Assembly: GCA_038210135.1 (NCBI GenBank)
Contig: JBBQWZ010000035.1
Coordinates: 1-64,000 of the forward strand
Direction: 5' to 3'
Source of the DNA: JBBQWZ01 sp038210135
GTDB lineage: Bacteria > Acidobacteriota > Terriglobia > Bryobacterales > Bryobacteraceae
DNA length: 64,000 nucleotides
Below, in pieces: positions 25,201 to 33,130 of the stretch; the stretch's first letter is position 1; every line of letters begins with the position of its first letter. Under the pieces are notes generated by a model. It did not search any database. It was not told where the DNA came from and was given only the letters and a program-made list of their open reading frames with translations. Made by a program: the position numbers and the translations under genes.

Positions 25201-25618
25201 GTTGGGCGCTCTGCAACTCCACCTGGTTCGCGTTGGCTTGGACCGTAACTTCCTGCGCGACGTCGCCAACCTGCAAGCTGAAATTGGCGGTCAACTTGTC
25301 GTTGATGTTCACTACGAGGTTGGCTTGCGTCGATTTCTTGAAGCCCTGCGCTTCGACCGAGATCGAGTACGTGCCGGCGGGCAGGAACGTGACAGCGAAC
25401 GCCCCCGCTTCGTTGGTTTTTAGTGTGCGAAACCCGGGGCCTTGGGCGGCCGAGTTTACGATGATTTTTGCGTTGACTACCGCGGCGCCTGAAGAATCGG
25501 TGACCGTACCGTAGATGTTTCCGGTAATCTCCTGGGCGGCTAACGGTGTAGTAATGATAAGAAGGCAGGCGAGCAGCCAAAACGCGGCTGCACGGGGCCC
25601 GGACTTAGTGGCGAACAT
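22214..25618 (-). CDS. Oar-like TonB-dependent receptor, second copy
   Basis: A 1134-residue outer-membrane receptor with the same architecture as the one at 3866-7063: signal peptide (ACLLIITTPLAAQ), carboxypeptidase-regulatory domain (about 28-112; GNIYGTVTDSSGAAVVNAKI), plug (LSLNNRHFAQLLALQPGV, NFTVDGADNVDRG, SGTNDFHGTAYEFFRND) and a large barrel ending IQIGAKFVF. The C-terminal phenylalanine is the usual outer-membrane targeting signal. The two receptors share domain order but differ clearly in sequence, so they are not a recent duplication. A divergent intergenic region of about 300 bases separates it from the DUF1549/DUF1553 gene. The ligand is unknown. Confidence 0.92.
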   Translation of the reverse strand: MFATKSGPRAAAFWLLACLLIITTPLAAQEITGNIYGTVTDSSGAAVVNAKIIVNSAAQGPGFRTLKTNEAGAFAVTFLPAGTYSISVEAQGFKKSTQANLVVNINDKLTANFSLQVGDVAQEVTVQANANQVELQSAQQSGLISGTQVRELSLNNRHFAQLLALQPGVVSNISDSIYVGTTNPTGGSNTVSFSVNGTRQSQNNFTVDGADNVDRGSNITIQQYPSIDAIEEMKIVRTPYSSEFGRAGGGQISVVTKSGTNDFHGTAYEFFRNDKLNANNFFNNFNSVNVIAGKATRPPLRYNDFGYTVGGPVLIPKLYNGKNKTFFFFSQEYRRVINYNASTVSVPTLEERKGNFLNPVCTAFSADGATCTGTGTTIATINPVAASYIKDIFSKLPAPQNGNNLFVPLRGVFNARQEIYKIDHNFGAKLQLSGRFLHDSIPTIEPGGLFTNNFLPGVATTQTDSPGRSLVIRGTSALTPSFFNEAGWAWSRGGIFSHPTGLIARSNSPDINPTLLYPGNPDRIPTIGFSGGLTGISSFGPYDNFSYNHSFFDNMTKTLGRHTLKFGASYNRYRKNENQLADNAGSFSFSNSPRPATGPAVTLQQSWANFLLGNVSTFSQTSKDLTADIRSNAFEAYVQDDFKLLSNLTINIGIRYSNFRQPYEFNSILTNFDPASYDPSKAFKIDPATGNRIAGTGDPFNGIVQGGKNSRFADAVAQQNNLNFAPRFGFAWDPFKTGKTSVRGGYGLFFDTTLVGSLEQNLGANPTATFANTSIANTRFENPSAGSPVVSLAPPAALREWDVNYKTPYNQQWSFEIQRELPGDTIVSIGYVGTKGTHLPGIIDINQVRPGVAAAAGLVPASGYINAAVRPRLNALRPYLGYNAINAILTQFNANYHGLQTNLQKRLGKAGNLGASYTWSKAITDNGSDRSNAPQNTYNWGADRALSPLDRRHVFTASYVYPLPKLTNSNGFVRNTLGGWELSGIVTYNSGLPVTVTSALGNDPGGLGSANNGGSAAGVRPDAIGDPYSGSDIGTIYKWYNIAAFAEVPQGQYRPGNAGRSVITAPGIVKWDSSIFKSFVIKERMRFQLRGEAFNVLNHANFNAPTASLGNVNNGRILGARDPRNIQIGAKFVF

Positions 25619-25915
25619 TGAACACTCCCTACTGAAGCAATTTCCCTCGCGCTGTTTCGTTTCAAGAAGCAGCCTGGAAGGCGCACCGTCCCCCTTTGCA
25701 TTCGGGCGTTCCGGTGTGGCATTAACGCTAGTTTAACCGATTAGTAACCTAGTCGGCGGTCGCTCCGCGCCAAGACGCCGTTCCATCTCCTCGTGTAAGC
25801 GACTAAGTGACTCTGGCGATGTTTTTAGCCTGCCCTCCGCGGACTACGCGCGGCACAGACGCGTTCCTGGTTTCATGGGCGGAACGCGCACTGCTAAGAT
25901 ATCGTTATCGAAGCC
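25619..25915. other. Divergent intergenic region
   Basis: About 300 bases between the divergent receptor and DUF1549/DUF1553 genes. AT-richer sequence at 25720-25750 (TTAACGCTAGTTTAACCGAT) may hold the receptor promoter on the minus strand, but I cannot name a clear -35/-10 pair. I see no coding frame that I can support here. Confidence 0.45.
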
Positions 25916-28267
25916 ATGCGATGTCTGTTGCTCGCCAGTTGCCTTGCGGTCTTTTGTTTTGGCGCCGATGCGCCCAAGCCGAAATATTCGGCCGGCCAGC
26001 GCAACTTCTGGTCCTTCCGTCCCATCCAAAATCCAACGGCGCCCGAGGTGCGGGATTCGTCCTGGGCGAAATCCACCATCGACCGCTTTCTGTATTCGAA
26101 GATGGATGCGAAGGGATTGAAACCCGCGCCGGCCGCTTCGAAGGAAGTGCTGCTGCGGCGAGCCACCTACGATCTCACCGGCCTTCCGCCTACCGAAGCG
26201 GAACTGGCGGCATTTGACGCCGACAAATCGCCCGATGCGTTCGACAAGGTCGTGGACCGGCTTCTCGCTTCGCCGCGTTACGGCGAGCGCTGGGGACGCC
26301 ATTGGCTCGATGTCGCCCGCTACGCCGATTCGACCGGCGCCGACGAGGACCACCGCTATCCGCACGCGTGGCGGTACCGCGATTACGTCATCGACGCCTT
26401 CAACCGCGACATCCCGTACGATCGATTCGTGATGGAGCAGCTGGCCGGCGATCTGCTGCCCGCTCCGGACGGTAAAGAGGTCAATGAACGCGGCATTGTC
26501 GCCACCGGCTTTCTCTCGATCGGGCCCCGCCTGATCGCCGAGCAGGACAAGGTGAAGATGCTCTACGACTTTATCGACGAGCAGATCGACACCACCACGC
26601 GCGGCTTGCTCGGTATGACGGTGGCCTGCGCGCGCTGTCACGACCACAAGTTCGATCCCATCGCGACCAAGGATTATTATTCGCTCGCGGCCATCTTTGC
26701 CAACACCAAATCCTGGAAGCGAATCGGCACCACTGGCGTATCCGATATTCATTACTCGCCGATCGCTCCGTCGGCTGAAGTGAAGGCCTACGAAGCGCAT
26801 CAGGCGAAGATCTTGAAGGTCCGTCGCGAGATCGACTTACAGATGTACGAGGAAGCGGAGCGTTTCGCGATGCCGTTGCGCCAGCAGGTCGCCCGCTACA
26901 TGGAAGCCGTCTTTGAACGGGACGGCGACGGCCTAGATCCGGGCGTGTACAGCCGCTGGCAGAAATTTCTAAAGCCCGATCGCGATCCGCAGCCGCTGCT
27001 GGAACCCTGGTTCGCGGCGACGCCCGCGAACTACAAGCAGATCGCCCAGACGTATCAGGATCGCTTCGATAAAGAGGCCGCCGAATGGGATCGCCGCGTT
27101 GCCGACTGGAAACAGAAGGCCGCGGAAGCGCGGGCAAAGGACGCTGTGATTCCGGCGCGGCCGGGTCTGAAGGATGGCGACGTTTTGTTCCTGCGCCGGG
27201 TGCTGCTCGAACGGCTGGATCCACTCGCGCTGCCCGAGAAATGGCCCGTTCCCGGGTCGATCGCGGCGCTGAACGTGGACCTGGAAGCGCTTCGTAAATC
27301 CTCTCCGCCAGAGCCGCCGATGGCCTGCGCCGTCACCGAGGGCGAGCTTGTGAAGCAGAAGGTTTTCGTGCGCGGCGACGCCGGAATCCCCGGGGAAGAT
27401 GTGGATCGCGCGGTGCCCGATGTGATGGCGGGCTCCTACGGTCAGCCCGATTTCGGAACTGGCAGCGGCCGTTTGGCGCTCGCCCAGTGGATCGCGAGTC
27501 CGAAGAATCCGTTGACCGCGCGCGTGATGGTGAATCGCATTTGGCAAGGCCATTTCGGCGAAGGTTTGGTCCGGACGCCGAGCAACTTCGGCATTCTCGG
27601 TTCGCGTCCGACGAATCCTGAATTGCTCGATAGTCTGGCTTCGCAGTTCATCGCGGACGGTTGGAGCATGAAGGCCATGCACCGCCGTATGATGCTGACC
27701 GCCGCCTACCAGCAGTCGAGCGAGGTCACTAAACAGAAGGCCGACGAGGATCCGGAGAATAAGCTGCTCTCGCATTTCTCGCGCCGCCGCCTCGATGTAG
27801 AGGAGATCCGCGACGCCATGCTCGCGATGGACGGCTCACTCGATTTGACGATGGGCGGCACGCTGCAATCGGGCACCGGCACGGACGGCGAGAACGACTC
27901 GAAGCGCCTGAGCATCAGCCCGGATGCGAGCAAGCGCCGGACCGTGTATCTTCCGCTGCGCCGTTCGAATTTGCCGACGCTGCTGAACCTGTTCGATTTC
28001 AGCGACGCGACCACCACCTGCGAAGGCCGCGACCGCACCAACGTGGCTCCCCAAGCTCTGTTCATGATGAACTCGCCGTTTGTGGAGGAGCGCGCCATGC
28101 TGCTGTCGAAGAAGATGGAGACGCCCGACGAGCTGTACCAGCGCGTCCTCGGACGGCACGCGACGCGCGACGAGGTCGAGCAGGCTAAATCCTATATCGC
28201 CAAGGTCGGCGTCAAGAGTTTCGCCCGCATTCTGTTGGCTTCAAACGAGTTTATTTATGTCGATTGA
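25916..28267 (+). CDS. DUF1549/DUF1553 (PSD1-type) protein
   Basis: A 783-residue exported protein with a signal peptide (MRCLLLASCLAVFCFG). DUF1549 occupies about 45-250 and contains RRATYDLTGLPPTEAE, RYGERWGRHWLDVARYADS and the single haem-type motif CARCH in VACARCHDHKFDPI. DUF1553 occupies about 510-770 (NPLTARVMVNRIWQGHFGEG; FGILGSRPTNPELLDSLASQ). Such proteins are abundant in Planctomycetes and Acidobacteriota; their function is unproven, although their genes regularly sit beside DUF1501 genes and near polysaccharide-degradation loci. Unlike the homologue at 55938-59084 it lacks the N-terminal cytochrome (PSCyt1) and LamG domains. Its 3' end overlaps the DUF1501 gene by 11 bases. Confidence 0.9.
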   Translation: MRCLLLASCLAVFCFGADAPKPKYSAGQRNFWSFRPIQNPTAPEVRDSSWAKSTIDRFLYSKMDAKGLKPAPAASKEVLLRRATYDLTGLPPTEAELAAFDADKSPDAFDKVVDRLLASPRYGERWGRHWLDVARYADSTGADEDHRYPHAWRYRDYVIDAFNRDIPYDRFVMEQLAGDLLPAPDGKEVNERGIVATGFLSIGPRLIAEQDKVKMLYDFIDEQIDTTTRGLLGMTVACARCHDHKFDPIATKDYYSLAAIFANTKSWKRIGTTGVSDIHYSPIAPSAEVKAYEAHQAKILKVRREIDLQMYEEAERFAMPLRQQVARYMEAVFERDGDGLDPGVYSRWQKFLKPDRDPQPLLEPWFAATPANYKQIAQTYQDRFDKEAAEWDRRVADWKQKAAEARAKDAVIPARPGLKDGDVLFLRRVLLERLDPLALPEKWPVPGSIAALNVDLEALRKSSPPEPPMACAVTEGELVKQKVFVRGDAGIPGEDVDRAVPDVMAGSYGQPDFGTGSGRLALAQWIASPKNPLTARVMVNRIWQGHFGEGLVRTPSNFGILGSRPTNPELLDSLASQFIADGWSMKAMHRRMMLTAAYQQSSEVTKQKADEDPENKLLSHFSRRRLDVEEIRDAMLAMDGSLDLTMGGTLQSGTGTDGENDSKRLSISPDASKRRTVYLPLRRSNLPTLLNLFDFSDATTTCEGRDRTNVAPQALFMMNSPFVEERAMLLSKKMETPDELYQRVLGRHATRDEVEQAKSYIAKVGVKSFARILLASNEFIYVD

Positions 28268-29687
28268 GCGCATTGGACAGAACGACCGCCACCGCATTTC
28301 GCGCCGCGCCATCTTGCGCTATTCGGCATGCGGATTCGGATCGTTGGGACTGACCTCGATGATGGCGAGTGCGGCTTCGACCGCGACCGCGAATCCGCTG
28401 GCGCCCAAAAAGGCTCCCTATCCGGCGAAGGCCAAGCGCGTGATTTTCCTGTTCATGCACGGCGGACCGTCGAGCATTGACACCTTCGACTACAAGCCCA
28501 AGCTTGCCGAATACAACGACAAGCCGCTGCCGTTCAAGCGCCCCCTGACGTTCGCCGAAGGCAACACCGGCAACCTGATGAAGTCGCCGTGGGAGTTCAA
28601 GCAGCACGGCCAAAGCGGACTGTGGGTTAGCAGCTTGTTCCCCAAAGTCGCCGAGTGCGTGGACGACATCTGCATGCTGAAGAGTGTCGTCGGCGACAGC
28701 GTCGCGCACGGCGGCGCCAGCCTGCAACTGCACACCGGCTCCAACACATTTACGCGTCCGGCGATGGGGTCGTGGGTGGTCTATGGAATGGGCAGCGAGA
28801 ACCAGAATCTGCCCGGCTTCGTCACCATCAAACCGGCGCTGGCGCATGGCGGCGCGAAGAACTGGTCGAGCGCGTTCCTGCCTGCGGCGTACCAAGGAAC
28901 CGCGATTGGTAACGCGGGCATCAAACTCGACGATCTGAAAGAGCCGATCGAGTATCTGTCGAATAAAGGCTTGACCGTCGAGCAGCAACGCTACGAGCTC
29001 GACATGCTGCAGAAGGTCAATCGCCAGCACGCCGCGATGCGTGAGCACGATGGCGAACTCGAAGCCCGTATTCAGGCCTTCGAACTTGCGTTCCGTATGC
29101 AGGCGGAGGCTCCCGAAGCGTTCGACACCGCGCGCGAAAGCGATGTGACGCAGAAGCTCTACGGCCTCGACGATCCCGACACCAAGGATTTTGGCTGGCA
29201 GTGTCTGCTGGCGCGCCGTCTGCTCGAACGCGGAGTCCGCTTCGTGCAGTGCTCGCATTCCTACAAGTGGGATCAGCACTCGGAACTGGTCCGCCTGCAC
29301 ACGCACAATGCGCGCGAAGTGGACAAGCCGATTGCGGGTCTATTGAAGGATCTGAAAGCGCGCGACATGCTGAAGGACACGCTGGTGATCTGGGGCGGCG
29401 AGTTTGGCCGCACTCCGATTGTGCAGGGCGGCGATGGGCGCGACCACAATCCGTACGGCTATACGATGTGGATGGCGGGCGGCGGCGTGAAGCCCGGCTT
29501 CAGCTACGGCGCGACCGACGATTTCGGCTACTACGCGGTCGAAGACCGCATGCACTTGCACGATCTGCATGCGACCATCCTGCAGTTGCTCGGCTTCCAC
29601 CATAAGGAGCTGACGTATTTCTACGGCGGACGCCATCACAGGTTGACCGACGTGCACGGCGAAGTCGCTGACAAGATCATCGCTTAG
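28257..29687 (+). CDS. DUF1501 sulfatase-like protein, Tat-exported
   Basis: A 476-residue protein with a twin-arginine signal (RISRRAILRYSACGFGSLGL) and a DUF1501 domain of the alkaline-phosphatase/sulfatase superfamily. Family motifs are KRVIFLFMHGGPSSIDTFDY near the N-terminus, WGGEFGRTPIVQGGDGRDH and YTMWMAGGGVKPG. The function is unknown; the fold suggests hydrolysis of phosphate or sulfate esters. The start at 28257 lies inside the last codons of the upstream DUF1549/DUF1553 gene, so the two are translationally coupled, the usual arrangement for this pair. A second pair lies at 54487-59084 in the opposite orientation. Confidence 0.9.
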   Translation: MSIERIGQNDRHRISRRAILRYSACGFGSLGLTSMMASAASTATANPLAPKKAPYPAKAKRVIFLFMHGGPSSIDTFDYKPKLAEYNDKPLPFKRPLTFAEGNTGNLMKSPWEFKQHGQSGLWVSSLFPKVAECVDDICMLKSVVGDSVAHGGASLQLHTGSNTFTRPAMGSWVVYGMGSENQNLPGFVTIKPALAHGGAKNWSSAFLPAAYQGTAIGNAGIKLDDLKEPIEYLSNKGLTVEQQRYELDMLQKVNRQHAAMREHDGELEARIQAFELAFRMQAEAPEAFDTARESDVTQKLYGLDDPDTKDFGWQCLLARRLLERGVRFVQCSHSYKWDQHSELVRLHTHNAREVDKPIAGLLKDLKARDMLKDTLVIWGGEFGRTPIVQGGDGRDHNPYGYTMWMAGGGVKPGFSYGATDDFGYYAVEDRMHLHDLHATILQLLGFHHKELTYFYGGRHHRLTDVHGEVADKIIA

Positions 29688-29739
29688 ATAACAGCCGCGA
29701 AAGCCGCACCCGCATCCTGCGATAATGGCGGCTTACGCC

Positions 29740-31152
29740 ATGAATCGCTACACGCAGTTTTACATCGACGGAATTTGGCAGACGCCCGCGGGCACCGGCA
29801 TGATCGACGTGCTCTCCGCGTCCACCGAACAGGTGATCGGTTCGGTTCCGGAGGGCACGGCCGCCGACATCGACCGCGCCGCCGACGCCGCGGCTCGGGC
29901 CTTCCCCACGTGGAGCCAGACGCCTATCGAAGAGCGCGCGCAGTGGGTGGACAAGCTGTCCGCTGGTTTGAAAAAGCGCGCCGACCAGATCGCGAATATC
30001 ATCGCGCAGGAGGTGGGCACGCCGATCGGAATGTCGACCGCGGTGCAGGCCGGACTTCCGGTGGCGGTCACGGGATCCTACGCGAAGATCATCCGCGAGA
30101 TCAAGCTCGAGCGCGAGATCGGGAATTCGCTGATCGTGCGCGAGCCTTACGGCGTCGTGGGCGCGATCACTCCGTGGAACTACCCGCTGCACCAGATCAT
30201 GGCGAAGGTGGCTCCGGCGCTGGCGGCCGGCTGCACGGTGGTGCTCAAGCCGAGCGAAGTGGCTCCGCTGAATGCGTTCCTGCTGGCTGAAGTGTGCATC
30301 GAAATCGGGTTGCCGGCCGGGTTGCTGAACATCGTCACCGGCTACGGACCGGTGGTCGGCGAGGCGCTGGCGTCGCATCCGAAGATCGACATGGTGAGCT
30401 TCACGGGCTCGGTCCGCGCAGGCAAGCGGGTGGGCGCATTAGCCGGAGAGGCGATCAAGAAGGTCACGCTCGAACTGGGCGGCAAGTCGGCGTTCATCGT
30501 GTTGGACGATGCGCCGTTTGAGAAGGCGATCACGGTAGGCACGCGGAATTCAATGATGAATTCCGGACAGACATGCTCGGCGTGGACGCGCATGGTGGTC
30601 CCGCGCGCGAGGCAGCAGGAGGCAATCGACCTGGCTGTGAAGGCGGTCTCCGGCTTGACGATGGGCGATCCGCTGGATCAGGCGACCAAGCTTGGTCCAC
30701 TGATCTCCGGGACGCAGCGCGAGCGGGTTGAAGGCTACATCGCCAAGGGCCAGGCCGAAGGCGCGAAGCTGGTCACCGGCGGCGGACGCGGTGGCTTCGA
30801 CAAGGGCTACTTCGTGCAGGCGACGGTGTTCGCCGATGTCCATTCGAAGATGACCATCGCGCAGGAAGAGATCTTCGGGCCGGTGCTCTCGATTCTGCCG
30901 TACGACACCGAGGACGAAGCGGTCGAGATCGCGAACGACACCATCTTCGGGCTAGCCGGCGGAGTGTGGTCGGGCGACGCGGACCGCGCGATGAAGGTCG
31001 CGCGCCGGATGCGGACCGGGCAAGTGGACGTCAACGGCGGCAAGTACAATGCGCTCGCGCCCTTTGGTGGCTATAAGCAGAGCGGCATCGGCCGCGAACT
31101 GGGCGAGTTCGGGCTTGAAGAGTACTTCCAGGTGAAGTCGATCGCGCGCTAG
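29740..31152 (+). CDS. NAD(P)-dependent aldehyde dehydrogenase
   Basis: A 470-residue aldehyde dehydrogenase of full length. The active-site cysteine is in NSMMNSGQTCSAWTRM, the general-base glutamate in VTLELGGKSAF, and the cofactor-binding region in PWNYPLHQIMAKVAPALAAG with the FTGSVRAGKRV loop. The C-terminal motifs EEIFGPVLSILPYD and NGGKYNALAPFGGYKQSGIG are standard. It oxidises an aldehyde to the acid in the cytoplasm; the substrate cannot be read from the sequence. I prefer the ATG at 29740 because the family begins MNRY-FYIDG; an in-frame ATG at 29725 is possible. It is 53 bases after the DUF1501 gene. Confidence 0.93.
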   Translation: MNRYTQFYIDGIWQTPAGTGMIDVLSASTEQVIGSVPEGTAADIDRAADAAARAFPTWSQTPIEERAQWVDKLSAGLKKRADQIANIIAQEVGTPIGMSTAVQAGLPVAVTGSYAKIIREIKLEREIGNSLIVREPYGVVGAITPWNYPLHQIMAKVAPALAAGCTVVLKPSEVAPLNAFLLAEVCIEIGLPAGLLNIVTGYGPVVGEALASHPKIDMVSFTGSVRAGKRVGALAGEAIKKVTLELGGKSAFIVLDDAPFEKAITVGTRNSMMNSGQTCSAWTRMVVPRARQQEAIDLAVKAVSGLTMGDPLDQATKLGPLISGTQRERVEGYIAKGQAEGAKLVTGGGRGGFDKGYFVQATVFADVHSKMTIAQEEIFGPVLSILPYDTEDEAVEIANDTIFGLAGGVWSGDADRAMKVARRMRTGQVDVNGGKYNALAPFGGYKQSGIGRELGEFGLEEYFQVKSIAR

Positions 31153-31183
31153 TGTAGGGCGGCTCAAATTCCGCGGTAGGCAA

Positions 31184-31313
31184 GTCCGCTCCCTGACGGT
31201 CGCGGTTCGGTGCTATCGGTGGGTTAGACGGCGTCGAATAAACGAGTCCGCTCCCTGACGGTCGCGGTTCGGTGCTATCGGTGCTATGGGTGCTATCGGT
31301 GCTATGGGTGCGT
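31184..31313. repeat. Two dispersed GC elements and a 9-bp tandem repeat
   Basis: Two copies of the 30-bp element that begins GTCCGCTCCCTGACGGTCGC and ends GGTTCGGTGC lie at 31184-31213 and 31246-31275, 62 bases apart; GTTAGACGGCGTCGA also recurs, at about 31223 and 31313. The second copy runs directly into a tandem repeat of 9-bp units, GTGCTATCG alternating with GTGCTATGG, to about 31312. The stretch separates the convergent aldehyde dehydrogenase and SCO genes and shows no other feature. Confidence 0.9.
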
Positions 31314-31367
31314 TAGACGGCGTCGATATCTGAGAAGGTCCTCTTGACATGCGCCGCACTCCATTCG

Positions 31368-32261
31368 TTATTTGAGGGCAGCTGCGACCAGGTCGCGGAG
31401 CTGCGGCGCGGTGTACGAGGACCCTTCGAGGATCGCCTTCAGGCGGCCGTCTTTCCCAATCAGGGCGGTGGCGGAGGTGTGCGTGATGGCTCCTTCGTCG
31501 GGGAAGAAGGCCAAGCCAAATAAATTGCCAACCGTGTGAACGGCGGATTCGGAGCCGGTCAAAAAGCGCCAATCGGCGCCCGGCGTGTCGAACTTCGCGG
31601 CGTATCCGGCCAGCACTTCCGGGGTGTCGTAGAGGGGGTCGAGGGTGATCGAGAGCAGGGTCAGCGGCTGCGCGCCGAACTGCCGGGCGACGTAGCCGAA
31701 GTGGGCGGCGAGGCGGGGGCAGACGTTCGGCAGCGGGCAGCGGGTATAAAGAAAGTTGATGGCGACGACGCGGTCCTGGAGGTCGGACAGGCGGGTGGTT
31801 CCGCCGCGTTGGTCCGGGAGGGCGAAGTCCGGGACGGGGTCTCCGAGGTGGACGCGGGTGGTCGATTGCGGGACCTGAAAGCCAGGATCGGCGGACTTTT
31901 GGACCTCCAGATGGTCGATCCACGAGGCGGTTCCGGACACGTGCAAAACGAAGCCAACGCGCGCGCCAGGAGGCACTTTAGTCAATGAATACAATGTGTT
32001 AGCGTTAGGCTTGACCGCGAAAGGCATGGCCATGGCGGGCATGTAGGGCCGCTTGCCGGGTCCCAGAATCTCGCGGTGGGAAATGGTGACTTCCTGAGCT
32101 TGCGGGTTGGTCGCGATTACGATCCCTTCGGCTCTGTAATGGCGAGCGCAGGCGCTCACCGCGAAAAAAACGCAAAACGAAGCCAATATCAGGATCGTGC
32201 GAAACGAACCCAACTGATGGCGACCGGTCGCGAGTTCTTGTACCTTCTCCCCAGAATTCAT
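31368..32261 (-). CDS. SCO1/SenC protein with N-terminal CusF-like copper domain
   Basis: A 297-residue lipoprotein (lipobox AVSAC, cysteine at residue 38). A CusF-like copper-binding domain at about 43-112 carries the MPAMAMPF methionine motif. A thioredoxin-fold SCO/SenC domain follows from about 135 (HLGDPVPDFALPDQRG). Its metal cysteines are C175 and C181 in CPLPNVC, a CX5C spacing in place of the classical CX3C, with the conserved histidine in GAITHTSATALIG. SCO proteins deliver copper to the CuA site of cytochrome oxidase or act as thiol reductases; the fused CusF-like domain fits a copper role. The start at 32261 has a GGGAGCG ribosome-binding site; an earlier start lacks this. It stands alone between repeat elements. 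Confidence 0.88.
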   Translation of the reverse strand: MNSGEKVQELATGRHQLGSFRTILILASFCVFFAVSACARHYRAEGIVIATNPQAQEVTISHREILGPGKRPYMPAMAMPFAVKPNANTLYSLTKVPPGARVGFVLHVSGTASWIDHLEVQKSADPGFQVPQSTTRVHLGDPVPDFALPDQRGGTTRLSDLQDRVVAINFLYTRCPLPNVCPRLAAHFGYVARQFGAQPLTLLSITLDPLYDTPEVLAGYAAKFDTPGADWRFLTGSESAVHTVGNLFGLAFFPDEGAITHTSATALIGKDGRLKAILEGSSYTAPQLRDLVAAALK

Positions 32262-32347
32262 TCCGCTCCCAACGCGGTTGTACCACAAGTTGCAATAGGT
32301 CCTCCGGACTATGCTCCCGATCACTGTATGGATTCCAAGGGCCCCGA

Positions 32348-32373
32348 TGCACAGGCCGGAGGCCTATGCCACT
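32348..32373. repeat. Single copy of the AGGCC palindrome element
   Basis: GCACAGGCCGGAGGCCTATG followed by CCACT is the reverse complement of the unit tandemly repeated at 22045-22122. It lies between the SCO gene and the PEP-CTERM gene. Confidence 0.9.
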
Positions 32374-32434
32374 TTCTCGTACTATTCACGGTAGTCCCAG
32401 GTGTGCTATTCTCGATAATCTTTCGGAGGGAAGT

Positions 32435-33130
32435 GTGTCTAGTTTAACAATAAAACGGCTTTTGCGATGGCTTACCCACTCGGCGGCAGTAGTCTTACTG
32501 GCTGGCTCCGCTTCGGCGGGTACGGTCTGGAATAACGGTGGTCCTAACAGCTTGGGTGGCAACGAAATCGGTGATCTCAATGGAGCCGAGGATTTCATTA
32601 TCACCGCGCAGTCGGACCTGACGGCGATCTCCTTTTGGAGTTTAGAGGCCTCCGGCTCCTACCTGGGATCCATTACGTGGTCGATTCAAGCGAATACGAG
32701 CAATGTTCCGGGCGCGGTGATTGCCAGCGGAAATATCGCGCCGACCCGGACCAACCTCGGGGCCGTGCCAGCGCTGGGTACCAACCCTTCGCTGACCCTG
32801 TTTCAAAATAATTTTGCCATCAACGTGGCCGCTCTCTCCGCCGGTACGTATTGGCTGGTGCTGCACGACGGCCTGAGCACGGACACCGCCTTGCAGGATT
32901 TCTATTGGGCCTGGGCGAATCTAAACGGCACGAACACTGGGACCAACCGAGGCCTGGAGCAGGATGCAACGCTGACTGACCCGAGTTGGAACACCAACAG
33001 TAACGAACATGCGTTTCTGCTTAGCGGCGCCCCCACTCCGGAGCCGGCGACGATGGTGCTGCTGTCGGCTGGATTGGCCGCGCTCTGGTTGGCGGGACGT
33101 AAGCGCAATTCCAAGGGAGGTTATCGATGA
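32435..33130 (+). CDS. PEP-CTERM sorting-signal protein
   Basis: A 231-residue exported protein. A signal peptide (LLRWLTHSAAVVLLAGSASA) is followed by a beta-rich, threonine- and asparagine-rich domain of about 165 residues. The C-terminus is a full PEP-CTERM tripartite signal: PEPATMVLLSAGLAALWLAG and a basic tail. In bacteria with exosortase this signal is processed in the inner membrane and the protein goes to the outer surface or exopolysaccharide matrix. No exosortase gene is visible here. The start is the GTG at 32435, preceded by GGAGGG; a longer frame starting at 32366 would run through the repeat element and lacks a ribosome-binding site. The stop overlaps the next gene by ATGA. Confidence 0.85.
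   Translation: MSSLTIKRLLRWLTHSAAVVLLAGSASAGTVWNNGGPNSLGGNEIGDLNGAEDFIITAQSDLTAISFWSLEASGSYLGSITWSIQANTSNVPGAVIASGNIAPTRTNLGAVPALGTNPSLTLFQNNFAINVAALSAGTYWLVLHDGLSTDTALQDFYWAWANLNGTNTGTNRGLEQDATLTDPSWNTNSNEHAFLLSGAPTPEPATMVLLSAGLAALWLAGRKRNSKGGYR

Noticed and set aside
22139..25423. Two long plus-strand frames opposite the second TonB-dependent receptor
   Set aside because: Shadow frames rich in Arg, Val and Gly; the minus-strand receptor is complete with signal peptide and C-terminal Phe.
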